Positions 46,701-54,606 of a stretch of 64,000 bases of DNA are shown here, in pieces. A program made the translations under genes and the position numbers. The notes under the pieces are model-generated. The model made no database searches, was not told the DNA's origin, and saw nothing but the letters and a program-made list of their open reading frames with translations. How positions within the stretch are numbered: the first letter of the stretch is position 1; each line of letters begins with the position of its first letter. The DNA is taken from positions 37,100-101,099 of the forward strand of contig CAJUPJ010000009.1 of assembly GCA_910588655.1 (NCBI GenBank). Direction: 5' to 3'. Source of the DNA: an uncultured Lachnospiraceae bacterium. GTDB lineage: Bacteria; Bacillota; Clostridia; Lachnospirales; Lachnospiraceae.

Positions 46701-47536
46701 AAAGAAGTATAAATAATTATAATTTACTGAAAAACTGGGATATAGAAAAAGTTTATAATGAAGCGTTGTATAAAGAAATAGACAGGCAGTTAGATTATAA
46801 ATACCCATATTACAGTGGACAGAAAATTCCTGTTAAAATATCAGTTACAGAAATTAAGAGGGTAACAGAACAAAAAGCGGAAATAATTGCAGGTGATGAA
46901 GATAATATTATAAATGAAAACAATATTGCAGATGAAGATAATATTGTAACAGAACGTAATTATGATGTTATACCTAAAGCACGTTTTATGAAAGATACTA
47001 GTAAAATATCAAACGCAGAGAAGGGCACGCTTTACCATCTTGTAATGGAACATCTGCCATATGGCAGGTTAAGTGATGGATTTGATTTTAAAGGATTTAT
47101 AGCAGAAATGGCAGACAGTGGCTATATGACAGAAGAGGAAGGCGCTGTTATTGATACCAGGAAATTCAAGGCATTTTATAAAAGCAGTATCTGCAGGCGT
47201 ATGTGCAGGGCACAGGAAAATGGCACATTAAAAAGGGAACAGCCTTTTATAATTGGAATTAAAGCAGAAGAACTTTATGACATGCCTGGCAATATGGGCG
47301 AAGAAACCATATTAATGCAGGGAATAATTGATGCATTTTTTGAAGAAGATGGAAAGATTGTGCTTGTTGATTATAAAACAGATTTTGTAAAGAGAGGCAG
47401 CAGTAGCGAACTGGCAGATAAATACAGGCAGCAGCTTGGGTATTATGCAAGGGCTCTTAATAATATAACTGGAAAAGAGGTTAAAGAAAAGGTTATTTAT
47501 TCATTTGCACTTGGAGAAGAGCTGCTTGTAGAATAA
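43766..47536 (+). CDS. addA: ATP-dependent helicase/nuclease subunit A
   Basis: 1256 residues. UvrD-type helicase motifs are complete: Walker A SAAAGSGKT at 24-32, motif II DEYQDSN, motif III VGDVKQSIYQFR, motif V/VI IHKSKGLQFPVVF and LYVALTRAEEKLIL. The C-terminal nuclease has LMQGIIDAFFEEDG and LVDYKTDF near 1183-1206. It works with AddB in RecA-dependent repair, possibly also against incoming phage DNA. GAAAGGCAG precedes the ATG. A strong hairpin follows the stop. Confidence 0.97.
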   Translation: MGDAKWTKEQELVINLRDRNILVSAAAGSGKTAVLVERIIQIISDRSRRVDIDRLLVVTFTKAAASEMRSRVGDAIEKMLLDSPDDEHLQRQATLLHNAQITTIDSFCQNIIRNYFHVIDLDPSFRVADENELAIMKTDIMEELLESRYKECRETNNQDFLDFTESFSPGRTDSNIEELVLRLYNISVSYPWPEEWLISCADMYSCNNMEEFEETLWMKELKKYIDDSLNDYLAAANRALEICNSGGGPGNYCDAIESDINQILMVKKEDSYTGYYNAFCLLNPARLSSKRDPNVIPEKKEEAKALRDSYQKNGLQVLKKNFFYQTPDEMLADIKAMYPLVNELVKLVRDFSDLFASRKREEGILDFADMEHFALNILTCKEDGEVKPSAVACELQEFYEEIMTDEYQDSNFVQELILTSLCRAPEQKPYLFMVGDVKQSIYQFRLARPELFMQKYNSYTISDSPYRRIDLHKNFRSREIVLESSNFIFENIMKECLGGINYDEDAKLVTGRNYEDTNLNISKKTDVLVIEQKSEEAENIEKRTLEAASIGDCIRGMVQGDNPLYISGKDGYRRIEYRDIVILLRSVSGWSEEFIETLTDMGIPAFSDTKTGYFSAIEVCTVLDFLRIIDNPRQDIPLVAVLRSIICNITDEELACIAALPRTLNYMDGLRLFIKIYNMEEFNLMEDGGLEYNGIKFNTRKYIDKIPLDYKDGKKLAEKLEKFCNMLSHYQEMAKYSSVYEILQCIYKETGYYDVMSAMPAGEKRAANLDILLQQSIEFTENGHRGIFGFTHYIERLNKSNIDFGEASVNGENTNAVRIMSIHKSKGLQFPVVFVAGMGKHFNLQDARKSTIIDASFGIGADYIDLDLRVKQPVLMKKFMANQIKKNTLSEEIRILYVALTRAEEKLILTGTAANVSKKMDRWRNKGGNHNMTSLMSAQAYFDWIMPVLLNGGNVAEKLFDIKTTGQGDIITEEKEELERSINNYNLLKNWDIEKVYNEALYKEIDRQLDYKYPYYSGQKIPVKISVTEIKRVTEQKAEIIAGDEDNIINENNIADEDNIVTERNYDVIPKARFMKDTSKISNAEKGTLYHLVMEHLPYGRLSDGFDFKGFIAEMADSGYMTEEEGAVIDTRKFKAFYKSSICRRMCRAQENGTLKREQPFIIGIKAEELYDMPGNMGEETILMQGIIDAFFEEDGKIVLVDYKTDFVKRGSSSELADKYRQQLGYYARALNNITGKEVKEKVIYSFALGEELLVE

Positions 47537-47566
47537 ACTTTGACGGGAAAAATTACCTGGAAGACT

Positions 47567-47608
47567 ATCAAGAGAAAAGCATCTCGGAAGAGATTCTTTT
47601 CTCTTGAT
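47567..47608 (+). terminator. Strong hairpin terminator after addA
   Basis: ATCAAGAGAAAAG pairs perfectly with CTTTTCTCTTGAT, and inside it ATCTC pairs with GAGAT around GGAA, giving an 18-bp stem with one mismatch. T-rich sequence follows within 15 bp. Confidence 0.75.
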
Positions 47609-47673
47609 ATCAAATCTTTTGATGTCATAGAAAAAATATACAGGTATTAAAAATAATAATTTTCTTTTCATTA

Positions 47674-47925
47674 TTAAACCTCCTTTAGCTTGACAGCAGA
47701 TACAATCTGGCCTAGTTCCTCTGCCTGGTTTAGTGAAAGTGATGCAATTTCCTCAATTAACTGGCTTATTGTAATGATTTCCTGCATGTCATCCATCTGT
47801 TTTTTGCCTTCTTCAACACGCAATTACACTATGTCAGCACTTTGTTTTACATGGCGTGCATTAGTATCAATATCATCAATTTCCTGTTTAATCATAACAA
47901 TTCTGCCATTTAAAAATATAGAGCG
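47674..47925 (-). pseudogene. Remnant of a methyl-accepting chemotaxis protein
   Basis: Read on the minus strand, one frame gives IKQEIDDIDTNARHV, then an in-frame TAA (47824-47826), then VEEGKKQMDDMQEIITISQL, IEEIASLSLNQAEELGQIVS and AVKLKEV, ending at TAA 47674. This resembles the coiled coil near the C-terminus of MCP signalling domains. Both ends are missing, and the fragment begins 22 bp from repeat copy 5. Identification rests on the heptad pattern only. Confidence 0.5.
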
Positions 47926-47946
47926 GCAATCTGTCTGGATAAAAAC

Positions 47947-48070
47947 AGACGGTTTTTCTTGCCAGAGCCAGAATTTTCCGTACAAGGGTACGCTTCCGCT
48001 ACGTTAAGCCACGTAGCGGCACATAAAGCCATGTACGGAATAATTGCTGGCATCTGGCACGTAAAACCTG
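47947..48070 (+). repeat. Palindromic element, copy 5 (internally deleted)
   Basis: The outer arms match copies 1 and 2: GACGGTTTTTCTTGCCAGAG at the left and CTGGCATCTGGCACGTAAAA at the right. Inside, TTCCGTACA pairs with TGTACGGAA and CCGCTACGT with ACGTAGCGG around TAAGCC, so the whole unit is one hairpin of 124 bp lacking the 290-bp inner core. A tail to 48145 has ATAACTGTAAATGGGG and GATTATTCTGCTAGCCACC. Confidence 0.88.
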
Positions 48071-48289
48071 TTATCGTAAATTACAATAAACCATAAAAAA
48101 TAATATAACTGTAAATGGGGTGGAGGGGATTATTCTGCTAGCCACCATAATTTCCATTAATTTAATGGTATTGTGCATATGTGTATTTTGGTTATTTGTT
48201 AAAATTTTAAAAATTTATGTTTACATCGAACTAGCGTTCTGATATAATAAGTTTAAATTATACTATAGACTTATGAAAGGATTACGGTT

Positions 48290-48856
48290 ATGATAAAGCC
48301 AGATAAAATTACATTTAAAGTTGCTTTATATATTTTTCTTATAGTTGTGGGGCTTTTAATTCTTATATTAACGGTTGCAGGTACTAAAGATGTGGATGCA
48401 GGTTTTATATCTGTATGTATAACAACATGGTTTCTTTTTACTGCATTTTGTTTATATAAGATAATGAGGGCAAAGCACAGACGCCGTTCTTGCCATAAAG
48501 GGGATTATTCTTTATATGAACTTGATGAAATGGATGGTATAGATTTTGAACATTTTACATGTGATATTTTACTTGCTAATGGTTTTGAACATGCTGAAAG
48601 CACTAAAGCAAGCTGGGATTTTGGTGTAGATGTGCTTGCTACTAAAGATAATGTAACATATGCAATCCAGTGTAAAAGATATAGCAGCCTTGTAGGGATA
48701 GAGGCGGTACAGCAGGCATATGCAGGACGTGCTTATTATGAATGTCATGTTGCAGTTGTATTTACAAACCAGTATTTTACCAGAAGTGCCAGGAAACTTG
48801 CTGATAAAATAGGAGTTGTGTTATGGGACAGGAATATGCTTTATAATCTGTTATAA
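48290..48856 (+). CDS. Membrane-anchored Mrr-like restriction endonuclease
   Basis: 188 residues. Two membrane segments (about 11-31 and 38-57) are followed by a basic stretch and an Mrr_cat domain (about 75-188): YELDEMDGIDFEHFTCDILL, then D114 in GVDVLATKDN and the Q127-x-K129 pair in YAIQCKRYS, which form the PD-(D/E)XK site of the Mrr branch. Expected to cut DNA, in some relatives modified DNA. The start follows GAAAGGA. The helicase gene begins 19 bp after its stop, so the two are probably one operon. Confidence 0.85.
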   Translation: MIKPDKITFKVALYIFLIVVGLLILILTVAGTKDVDAGFISVCITTWFLFTAFCLYKIMRAKHRRRSCHKGDYSLYELDEMDGIDFEHFTCDILLANGFEHAESTKASWDFGVDVLATKDNVTYAIQCKRYSSLVGIEAVQQAYAGRAYYECHVAVVFTNQYFTRSARKLADKIGVVLWDRNMLYNLL

Positions 48857-48875
48857 TGGAATGAAAGGGAATAAC

Positions 48876-51305
48876 ATGTATACAACAAAAATTTCAGTAC
48901 GCAGCCTTGTAGAATTTATATTGCGCTCTGGCAGTATTATTTCTTCATCAGGAATAAAAGACCCTGATGCAATGCAGGAAGGTACACGCATACACAAAAT
49001 GCTCCAGAAGAAAATGGGTGCTGCTTATAATGCTGAAATTGCATTGTCTGTGACATTGCCAGCAGAGTATGATGGCATTAGCTTTGAACTGGTTGTTGAG
49101 GGAAGGGCAGATGGCATATTTACAGATGAAACAGGTACTAATATAGATGAAATTAAAGGTGTATATAATGATATTTTTATAATGGAAGAACCAGTTCCAG
49201 TCCACCGCGCACAGGCACTGTGTTATGCATATATATATTCATCAGGACATAAACTGGAACAGATTGGTGTGCGTATGACATACTGCCATATTCCTACGGA
49301 GAAAGTGCGGTATTTTCATGAAATTATTGGATATAGTGATTTGGAAAAATGGTTTAACCAGCTGGTTAATGAATATGCCAAGTGGATTTCATGGCAGCTA
49401 AAATGGCATAAAAAGAGAAATGCTTCAATACAGAATTCGGAGTTTCCATTTGAATACCGTAAGGGGCAGAATAATATTGTAAAAGGGGTATACCAGTCTA
49501 TAATACGTAAGAAACGGCTTTATATTGAAGCACCAACAGGTGTTGGCAAAACAATATCTGTTTTATTTCCAGCCGTAAAGTCGGTGGGTGAGGGAATTAC
49601 GGAGAAGATTTTTTATCTTACTGCCAAGACAATTACAAGGACAGTTGCAGAAGAAACTTACCAAATTCTTTCTGGTAGTGGCATGGCAATAAAAAATGTT
49701 ACTATTACTGCTAAGGAAAAAATATGTATACTGGACACGCCACAGTGCCATCCGTCAACATGTGGAAGGGCATTAGGGCATTATGACCGTATAAATGATG
49801 CGGTATTTGATATTATTACCCATGAAGACAATATTTCAAGGGAGGTTATAACCAGGTACGCAGAAAAACACAATGTATGTCCCTTTGAGATGTGCCTTGA
49901 TACAGCTATATGGGCGGATGCAGTTACAGGTGATTATAATTATGTATTTGACCCTTCTGCAAGCCTTAAACGTTTCTTTGCAAACCAGACACAGAATAAT
50001 TATGTTTTTCTTATAGATGAGGCACATAACCTTGTTGACAGGGCAAGGGAGATGTATTCCGCAGAATTAATTAAGGAAGATTTTCTTGATATTAAGAAGA
50101 CAACAAAACTTATTAGCAAAAAACTTACAAATGCGCTGGAGCAGTGTAACAAGTGTTTGTTAGCCTTAAAAAGGGAATGTGATGATGTCAGGAAATATGA
50201 AGTTAATGATATTGAAGAATTTATAATGAAACTTATGCGGCTGTCAGCTGCTTTTGATGAATATTTCCAGAAACAGTCTGCATCTGTTAATCCTGTAAAG
50301 CCAGAAATACGTGAAAAACTGTTAGATTTTTATTTTAAAGTATATGGATTTTTAAGTATATATGAAATTCTTGATTTTAAATATATTATATATAGTGATT
50401 ATACAGAAAATGGTTTTTTCTGCCTTCATTTAAAGTGCATGGACCCGTCTGGCAATCTTGATAACTGTTTAAACAGGGGGATTGCAGCAGTATTTTTTTC
50501 TGCTACCCTTCTTCCAGTGCGTTATTATATGGAACAGCTTGCTGGAAGGGCAGATGACTATGCAATATATGCACCATCACCATTTCCAGTAGATAACAGG
50601 CTGGTAATGGTTGCATCAGATACAAGTACAAAATATACAAGGCGGACACCGTCAGAATATAAAAAAATTGCAGGGTATATTTATGATTTTATAAATGCTA
50701 AAACTGGCAATTATATGGTTTTTTTCCCGTCATATAAGATGATGGAGGATATCTCCTGGCATTTGCTGGACAGCCTGCATTTTAATGGATATACATCAGA
50801 TGATACTGGTAATTATACAAATAATTATGGTACTAAAATCTGCTTGTGCAGGCAGGGTGTATCAATGGATGAACAGGAACGTGAAGATTTTCTTTTAAAA
50901 TTTAAGGATAACCCTGATTATACAACTGTAGGATTATGTATAATGGGAGGGATATTTGGAGAAGGAATAGACTTAAAACATAACAGGCTTATTGGTACTG
51001 TTATTGTTGGCACAGGGCTTCCTTTAGTATGTACTGAAAATGAACTTTTCCGTGAATATTTTGATGAAGAAAAAGGTTCAGGCTTTAATTATGCTTACCG
51101 TTACCCAGGAATGAACAAGGTGTTACAGGCAGCAGGCAGGGTTATAAGGACAGATACTGACAAGGGTGCTATACTTTTGCTTGATGGAAGGTTTCTTAAC
51201 CAGGAATATATAGATTTATTTCCACGTGAATGGTACCCATATAATATTGTAAACAGAAATTATATGGGTACATGTATCAGGGAGTTCTGGAATAACCAGA
51301 AATAA
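48876..51305 (+). CDS. XPD/DinG-type iron-sulfur DNA helicase with N-terminal Cas4-like nuclease domain
   Basis: 809 residues. Residues about 1-185 form a PD-(D/E)XK domain: H40, D79 in EGRADGIF, and E92/K94 in DEIKG. Then comes an SF2 helicase: Walker A APTGVGKT at 219-226, a 4Fe-4S insertion with cysteines 284, 291, 296, 335 and 340 (four of which would bind the cluster), DEAH at 381-384, and motif VI QAAGRVIRT near 755. It should unwind DNA 5'-3' and trim it; repair or defence role. ATG 48876 follows AAAGGGA. Its stop abuts the convergent argJ stop without a gap. Confidence 0.9.
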   Translation: MYTTKISVRSLVEFILRSGSIISSSGIKDPDAMQEGTRIHKMLQKKMGAAYNAEIALSVTLPAEYDGISFELVVEGRADGIFTDETGTNIDEIKGVYNDIFIMEEPVPVHRAQALCYAYIYSSGHKLEQIGVRMTYCHIPTEKVRYFHEIIGYSDLEKWFNQLVNEYAKWISWQLKWHKKRNASIQNSEFPFEYRKGQNNIVKGVYQSIIRKKRLYIEAPTGVGKTISVLFPAVKSVGEGITEKIFYLTAKTITRTVAEETYQILSGSGMAIKNVTITAKEKICILDTPQCHPSTCGRALGHYDRINDAVFDIITHEDNISREVITRYAEKHNVCPFEMCLDTAIWADAVTGDYNYVFDPSASLKRFFANQTQNNYVFLIDEAHNLVDRAREMYSAELIKEDFLDIKKTTKLISKKLTNALEQCNKCLLALKRECDDVRKYEVNDIEEFIMKLMRLSAAFDEYFQKQSASVNPVKPEIREKLLDFYFKVYGFLSIYEILDFKYIIYSDYTENGFFCLHLKCMDPSGNLDNCLNRGIAAVFFSATLLPVRYYMEQLAGRADDYAIYAPSPFPVDNRLVMVASDTSTKYTRRTPSEYKKIAGYIYDFINAKTGNYMVFFPSYKMMEDISWHLLDSLHFNGYTSDDTGNYTNNYGTKICLCRQGVSMDEQEREDFLLKFKDNPDYTTVGLCIMGGIFGEGIDLKHNRLIGTVIVGTGLPLVCTENELFREYFDEEKGSGFNYAYRYPGMNKVLQAAGRVIRTDTDKGAILLLDGRFLNQEYIDLFPREWYPYNIVNRNYMGTCIREFWNNQK

Positions 51306-52550
51306 TTAAGAACGGTAATCACCATTTATTTTAACATAATCATATGTAAGGTCACATCCCCATGCCCTTGCACTGGCAGAACCCTGGTTTAAGTTTATAT
51401 TAATATAAATTTCGTCCTCTGCAAGGATTTTGGCAGCATTTTCTTCTGAAAATACAAGCCCCATGCCATCTTTGCACACTAAAATTTTACCAGCCGCTGA
51501 CTGGAGTTCCACATCAATTTTAAGGACATCAATATCAATACCAGCATAACCTATTGCACACAGAATACGCCCACAGTTGGCATCCCCTCCAAATACTGCA
51601 CATTTTACAAGTGAAGAGCTTATTACGCTTTTTGCTGCTTTAATTGCTGTAGTAGTATCAGGTGCACCAGTACATTTACATTCAACAAACTTAGATGCAC
51701 CTTCCCCATCTGCTGCCAGCATTTTTACCATATCCAGCATTACAATATACAAAGCTTGTTTAAATATATCATAATTTATGCCATCTTCTGTAATCTGTCT
51801 GTTGCCAGCAAGCCCGTTCGCCATAACGCTGACCATATCATTAGTTGATGTGTCACCATCAACACTAAGGCAGTTATAAGTAACTTTAACAATATCTGAA
51901 AGGGCTTTTTGCAGCATTTCTTTTGTAATAGAAGCATCTGTTGTAATAAAGTTAAGGGTAGTTGCCATATCAGGATGTATCATGCCGCTGCCTTTTGCCA
52001 TCCCGCCAAGATGGCATGTTTTCCCGTCTATTTCAAATTCAACAGCACACTCTTTTCTTACAGTATCTGTAGTCATAATTGCATTAGCCGCCTCTGTATT
52101 GCCGTCTGGAGAAAGCCCGTTTACAAGCCTTTCCATGTTATTTTCAAATGGTTCTATATGTATAGGCATACCTATAACACCTGTAGAAGCCACAATAACT
52201 TCCTCTGGCTGGATTCCAAGTACATCTGCAAGCAGAATACTTGTCTTTTCCGCAATTTCCTCACCATTGGGATTGCATGTATTAGCATTCTTGGAATTGG
52301 CAATTACAGCCCTTGATATTCCGTTGCTTTTTTTCAGGTGTTTCTGTGTTACAATAATAGGTGCACCTTTTACTTTATTCCTTGTATAAACTGCCGCTGT
52401 ACTGCATGGTGCACTGCTGTATATTAAGCCTAAGTCATTCTTTTCCTTTACAGGGTTAACGCCACAGTTAAGCCCGTTTGCAGTAAAACCTTCTGAAGCA
52501 CAGACACCGCCTTTAATGTATTTATATCCGTCAAATTGTTCCTTTTCCAT
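51306..52550 (-). CDS. argJ: Bifunctional glutamate N-acetyltransferase/amino-acid acetyltransferase
   Basis: 414 residues, normal length. ArgJ recycles the acetyl group from N-acetylornithine to glutamate and can also make N-acetylglutamate. The autocleavage site is in KGSGMIHPDMATTL, with the nucleophile T197; ASTGVIG and the C-terminal TYDYVKINGDYRS are also conserved. GAGGGA lies 4-5 nt before ATG 52550, which is short; an in-frame ATG four codons upstream overlaps this site. No other arginine gene is next to it. The two repeat elements lie upstream. Confidence 0.95.
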   Translation of the reverse strand: MEKEQFDGYKYIKGGVCASEGFTANGLNCGVNPVKEKNDLGLIYSSAPCSTAAVYTRNKVKGAPIIVTQKHLKKSNGISRAVIANSKNANTCNPNGEEIAEKTSILLADVLGIQPEEVIVASTGVIGMPIHIEPFENNMERLVNGLSPDGNTEAANAIMTTDTVRKECAVEFEIDGKTCHLGGMAKGSGMIHPDMATTLNFITTDASITKEMLQKALSDIVKVTYNCLSVDGDTSTNDMVSVMANGLAGNRQITEDGINYDIFKQALYIVMLDMVKMLAADGEGASKFVECKCTGAPDTTTAIKAAKSVISSSLVKCAVFGGDANCGRILCAIGYAGIDIDVLKIDVELQSAAGKILVCKDGMGLVFSEENAAKILAEDEIYININLNQGSASARAWGCDLTYDYVKINGDYRS

Positions 52551-52644
52551 AATATCCCTCATTTCTATATAACATTTATAAAGTTTTAAGTATCACAATC
52601 CAAGAGCATATTAACAAAAAAACAGATAAAATGCAAGGAGGGGG

Positions 52645-53116
52645 ATAATTTACAGTTATCTTTTGCTGGTTGACGGACGGTTTCCAGTGCCAGAGCCAGA
52701 ATATTCCATAAAAGGGGTACGCTTCTGTTACGTCACAATGCCATTAAGTTAAGAAAAGATGTTTAAAAATTACATATGATGGATGCGCTGGCAAATCCAA
52801 AGTACATTCCATGAACAAGCACGCTTCCGCTTGAACCCGTTTACAAACCACGCAATGGTGCATAAAGCCCCTATGTTCCTGCGGAACATTTAATACGGGG
52901 CTTAAGCACCAGCGGCTTCGTACAGCTTATTCATGGAAGCACATTTGGAATTTGCCAGCCCGCTTACACTTTGGTAATTTATAGAATATTTTCTATCTGG
53001 ACTCTTAACTAAATGGCACTGTGGCGTAGCATGGGCGTGCCACTGTCATGGAATAATATTAGCTGGAACACATAAATCATGTGTCCGTCCACCAAGACAA
53101 AATAACTGTAAATTAT
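52645..53116 (+). repeat. Palindromic element, copy 6, complete with terminal inverted repeats
   Basis: 472 bp bounded by perfect 15-bp inverted repeats, ATAATTTACAGTTAT at 52645-52659 and ATAACTGTAAATTAT at 53102-53116. Next inward are GACGGACGG and GTCCGTCC, then a GCCAGAGCCAGAATATTCC block and its partner, TTAAGTTAAGA with TCTTAACTAA, a long arm with GCTGGCAAAT and ATTTGCCAGC, and the tip ATGTTCC-TGC-GGAACAT at 52872-52888. No protein is encoded. This is the best-preserved member of the family. Confidence 0.92.
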
Positions 53117-53267
53117 GTTGGGAGAAGGGGGTTCAGACGGACGGAAATATATAGGCACATTAAAACATAAATGGTAGTTAGGAATTGGCTGCTTGCAACC
53201 AATGCAGATTTTGAATATTTGCCTGATTGTTTTTGCAACAAAAATTCTTGTATTAGGTAATAAGTGA

Positions 53268-53740
53268 TTAGCAGAATAATTACCTTCACCCCATTTACAG
53301 ATATAATTTTATTCTTGTTTTTGTTAGAAATTTGTGATGACAGGTTTTGTGTGCCATGATGCCAGTAATATTCAATTAAAGGGGTACTTTGAGCTGCGCA
53401 GTGTAATATCATTTAGTTAAGAGCTGATAGAAAATATTTTATAAATTACCAAAGTGTAGATTGCTGGCAAATTCCAAATGTACTTCCATGAAAAAGCTGT
53501 ACGAAGCCGCTGGTGCTTAAGCCCTGTATTAAATGTTCCGAAGGAACATAAGGGCTTTATGCATTCATTGCGTGCGAGTCCAAGCGTAAGCGTGCTTTTT
53601 TCATGGAAGGCACTTTGGATTTGCCAGCGCACCCAGTAATGTAATTTTTAAACATTTCCTCTTAACTTAATGATATTGTGGCGTAGCGCAAGAGTGCCCT
53701 TTTATGGAATATTCTGGCTCTGGCACGCAAACCGTCCGTC
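53268..53740 (-). repeat. Long palindromic element, copy 7 (inverted relative to copy 6)
   Basis: The core runs from ACAGGTTTTGTG (53340) to AAACCGTCCGTC (53740). It contains TTTAGTTAAGA, the conserved GAAGCCGCTGGTGCTTAAG block, the tip ATGTTCC-GAA-GGAACAT at 53533-53549, GGATTTGCCAGC and CTTAACTTAA. The left tail 53268-53339 is the reverse complement of the tail of copy 3 (TAAGTGATTAGCAGAATAAT). Its right end lies 55 bp from the stop of the truncated GH59-like gene. Confidence 0.9.
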
Positions 53741-53795
53741 TTTACACTTTTAAACAAATATAAAATTTATCTGTATATATCCCCAAGTATTCCAA

Positions 53796-54551
53796 TCATG
53801 TCAACTTTGAGTATTCCTTTTCTTCATCAATCAATTTTGCAAATTCCTTTGTAAATTTTACATCGGCTTCGCCGTCCCATCTTTCGTTAGTATTAGGGTT
53901 AATATAATCAACAATAAAACCATACTGTGCATAAGCTGCAAGTATTGCTTCTTTGTACCAGTTATAAATATCTTTGCCTGTTTTAACCCATGCAGGTGAG
54001 TTCCATTTTAAAATGCTTGTCTTTATATCCGGGTTAATTCTTTTAGCATCTGCTGCAAGCTGCCAGCCTGGATTGCGCAAGATATTTGTAACTTCATCTT
54101 TACTTCTTTTAGTTGCTGCCTCTGGGCCTGTTGAATTATTCCTGTCATTACCCATTTCAAGCTTAACATGGTTTATAAGCGGATATTCACCGCCAAACAG
54201 ATATTGCATAAGCCTGGCATAAGCTTCAGGGTTTTCTGCCTTATAGTCCATTAAAAGGTCACTTGTGGAATTGCCGCTAAGAATACCAAAACCTTTATAT
54301 GTAAGCCCGTTTTTATTATCTGTATGTATATCATTGCCATTTATAGTTATATTATATTCTTTGGCATCTGCTGGGGTTTCCCTGTTAAATGTACTTATTG
54401 TAGCTGGCATATTTGTAGTTGCCTCCTGTCTGCTGGATGGATTTTCTTTGTTATTTCCTTTATCTTTCTGGCTGGTACATGAAGTGCAGTTTAATATAAG
54501 TGAAAGGCTTATTAAAACAGCACCTGCCTTTTTAAAGTTTAATCTTCCCAA
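53796..54551 (-). pseudogene. Truncated GH59-like glycoside hydrolase lipoprotein
   Basis: 251 residues. The lipoprotein-type signal peptide ends in NCTSC, followed by a low-complexity linker. From about residue 75 the sequence follows galactocerebrosidase-like GH59: YKGFGILSGNSTSDLLMDY, then RLMQYLFGGEYPLINHVKLE, MGNDRNNSTGPEA and NPNTNERW, where E223 would be the acid/base. The reading frame ends 28 residues later, so the second half of the barrel and the nucleophile are missing. TTG 54551 is the start because AAAGGAG precedes it. Copy 7 of the repeat lies just downstream, which fits loss of the 3' half by rearrangement. Probably inactive. Confidence 0.7.
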
Positions 54552-54606
54552 TATATTTGTCTCCTTTAAAAAATAATTAAAAATCCTGAAAGATATTAGC
54601 ATATAT

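Larger units (their letters stand above)
47537..48289. other. Interval after addA with MCP remnant and repeat copy 5
   Basis: About 750 bp without an intact gene. In order: the addA terminator (47567-47608), a decayed MCP fragment on the minus strand (47674-47925), repeat copy 5 (47947-48070) with its tail to 48145, and an AT-rich stretch with the likely promoter of the Mrr-like gene. Confidence 0.7.
52551..53795. other. Gene-free interval with two long inverted repeat elements
   Basis: About 1245 bp with no credible gene. It holds copies 6 (52645-53116) and 7 (53268-53740) in opposite orientation, and a linker (53117-53267) with a stray GACGGACGG at about 53136. Between argJ and 52645 there are about 95 AT-rich bases that probably hold the argJ promoter. 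Confidence 0.75.

Noticed and set aside
53113..53412. Minus-strand 99-codon frame between copies 6 and 7
   Set aside because: It begins in one element and ends in the other, has no ribosome site and no recognisable domain.
53417..53632. Minus-strand 71-codon frame across repeat copy 7
   Set aside because: Same reason: its sequence resembles the frame in copy 4 only because the DNA is repeated, and it is not conserved as protein.
52645..53740. CRISPR array
   Set aside because: The repeats are long, palindromic and few, without regular spacers, and no cas gene is present.
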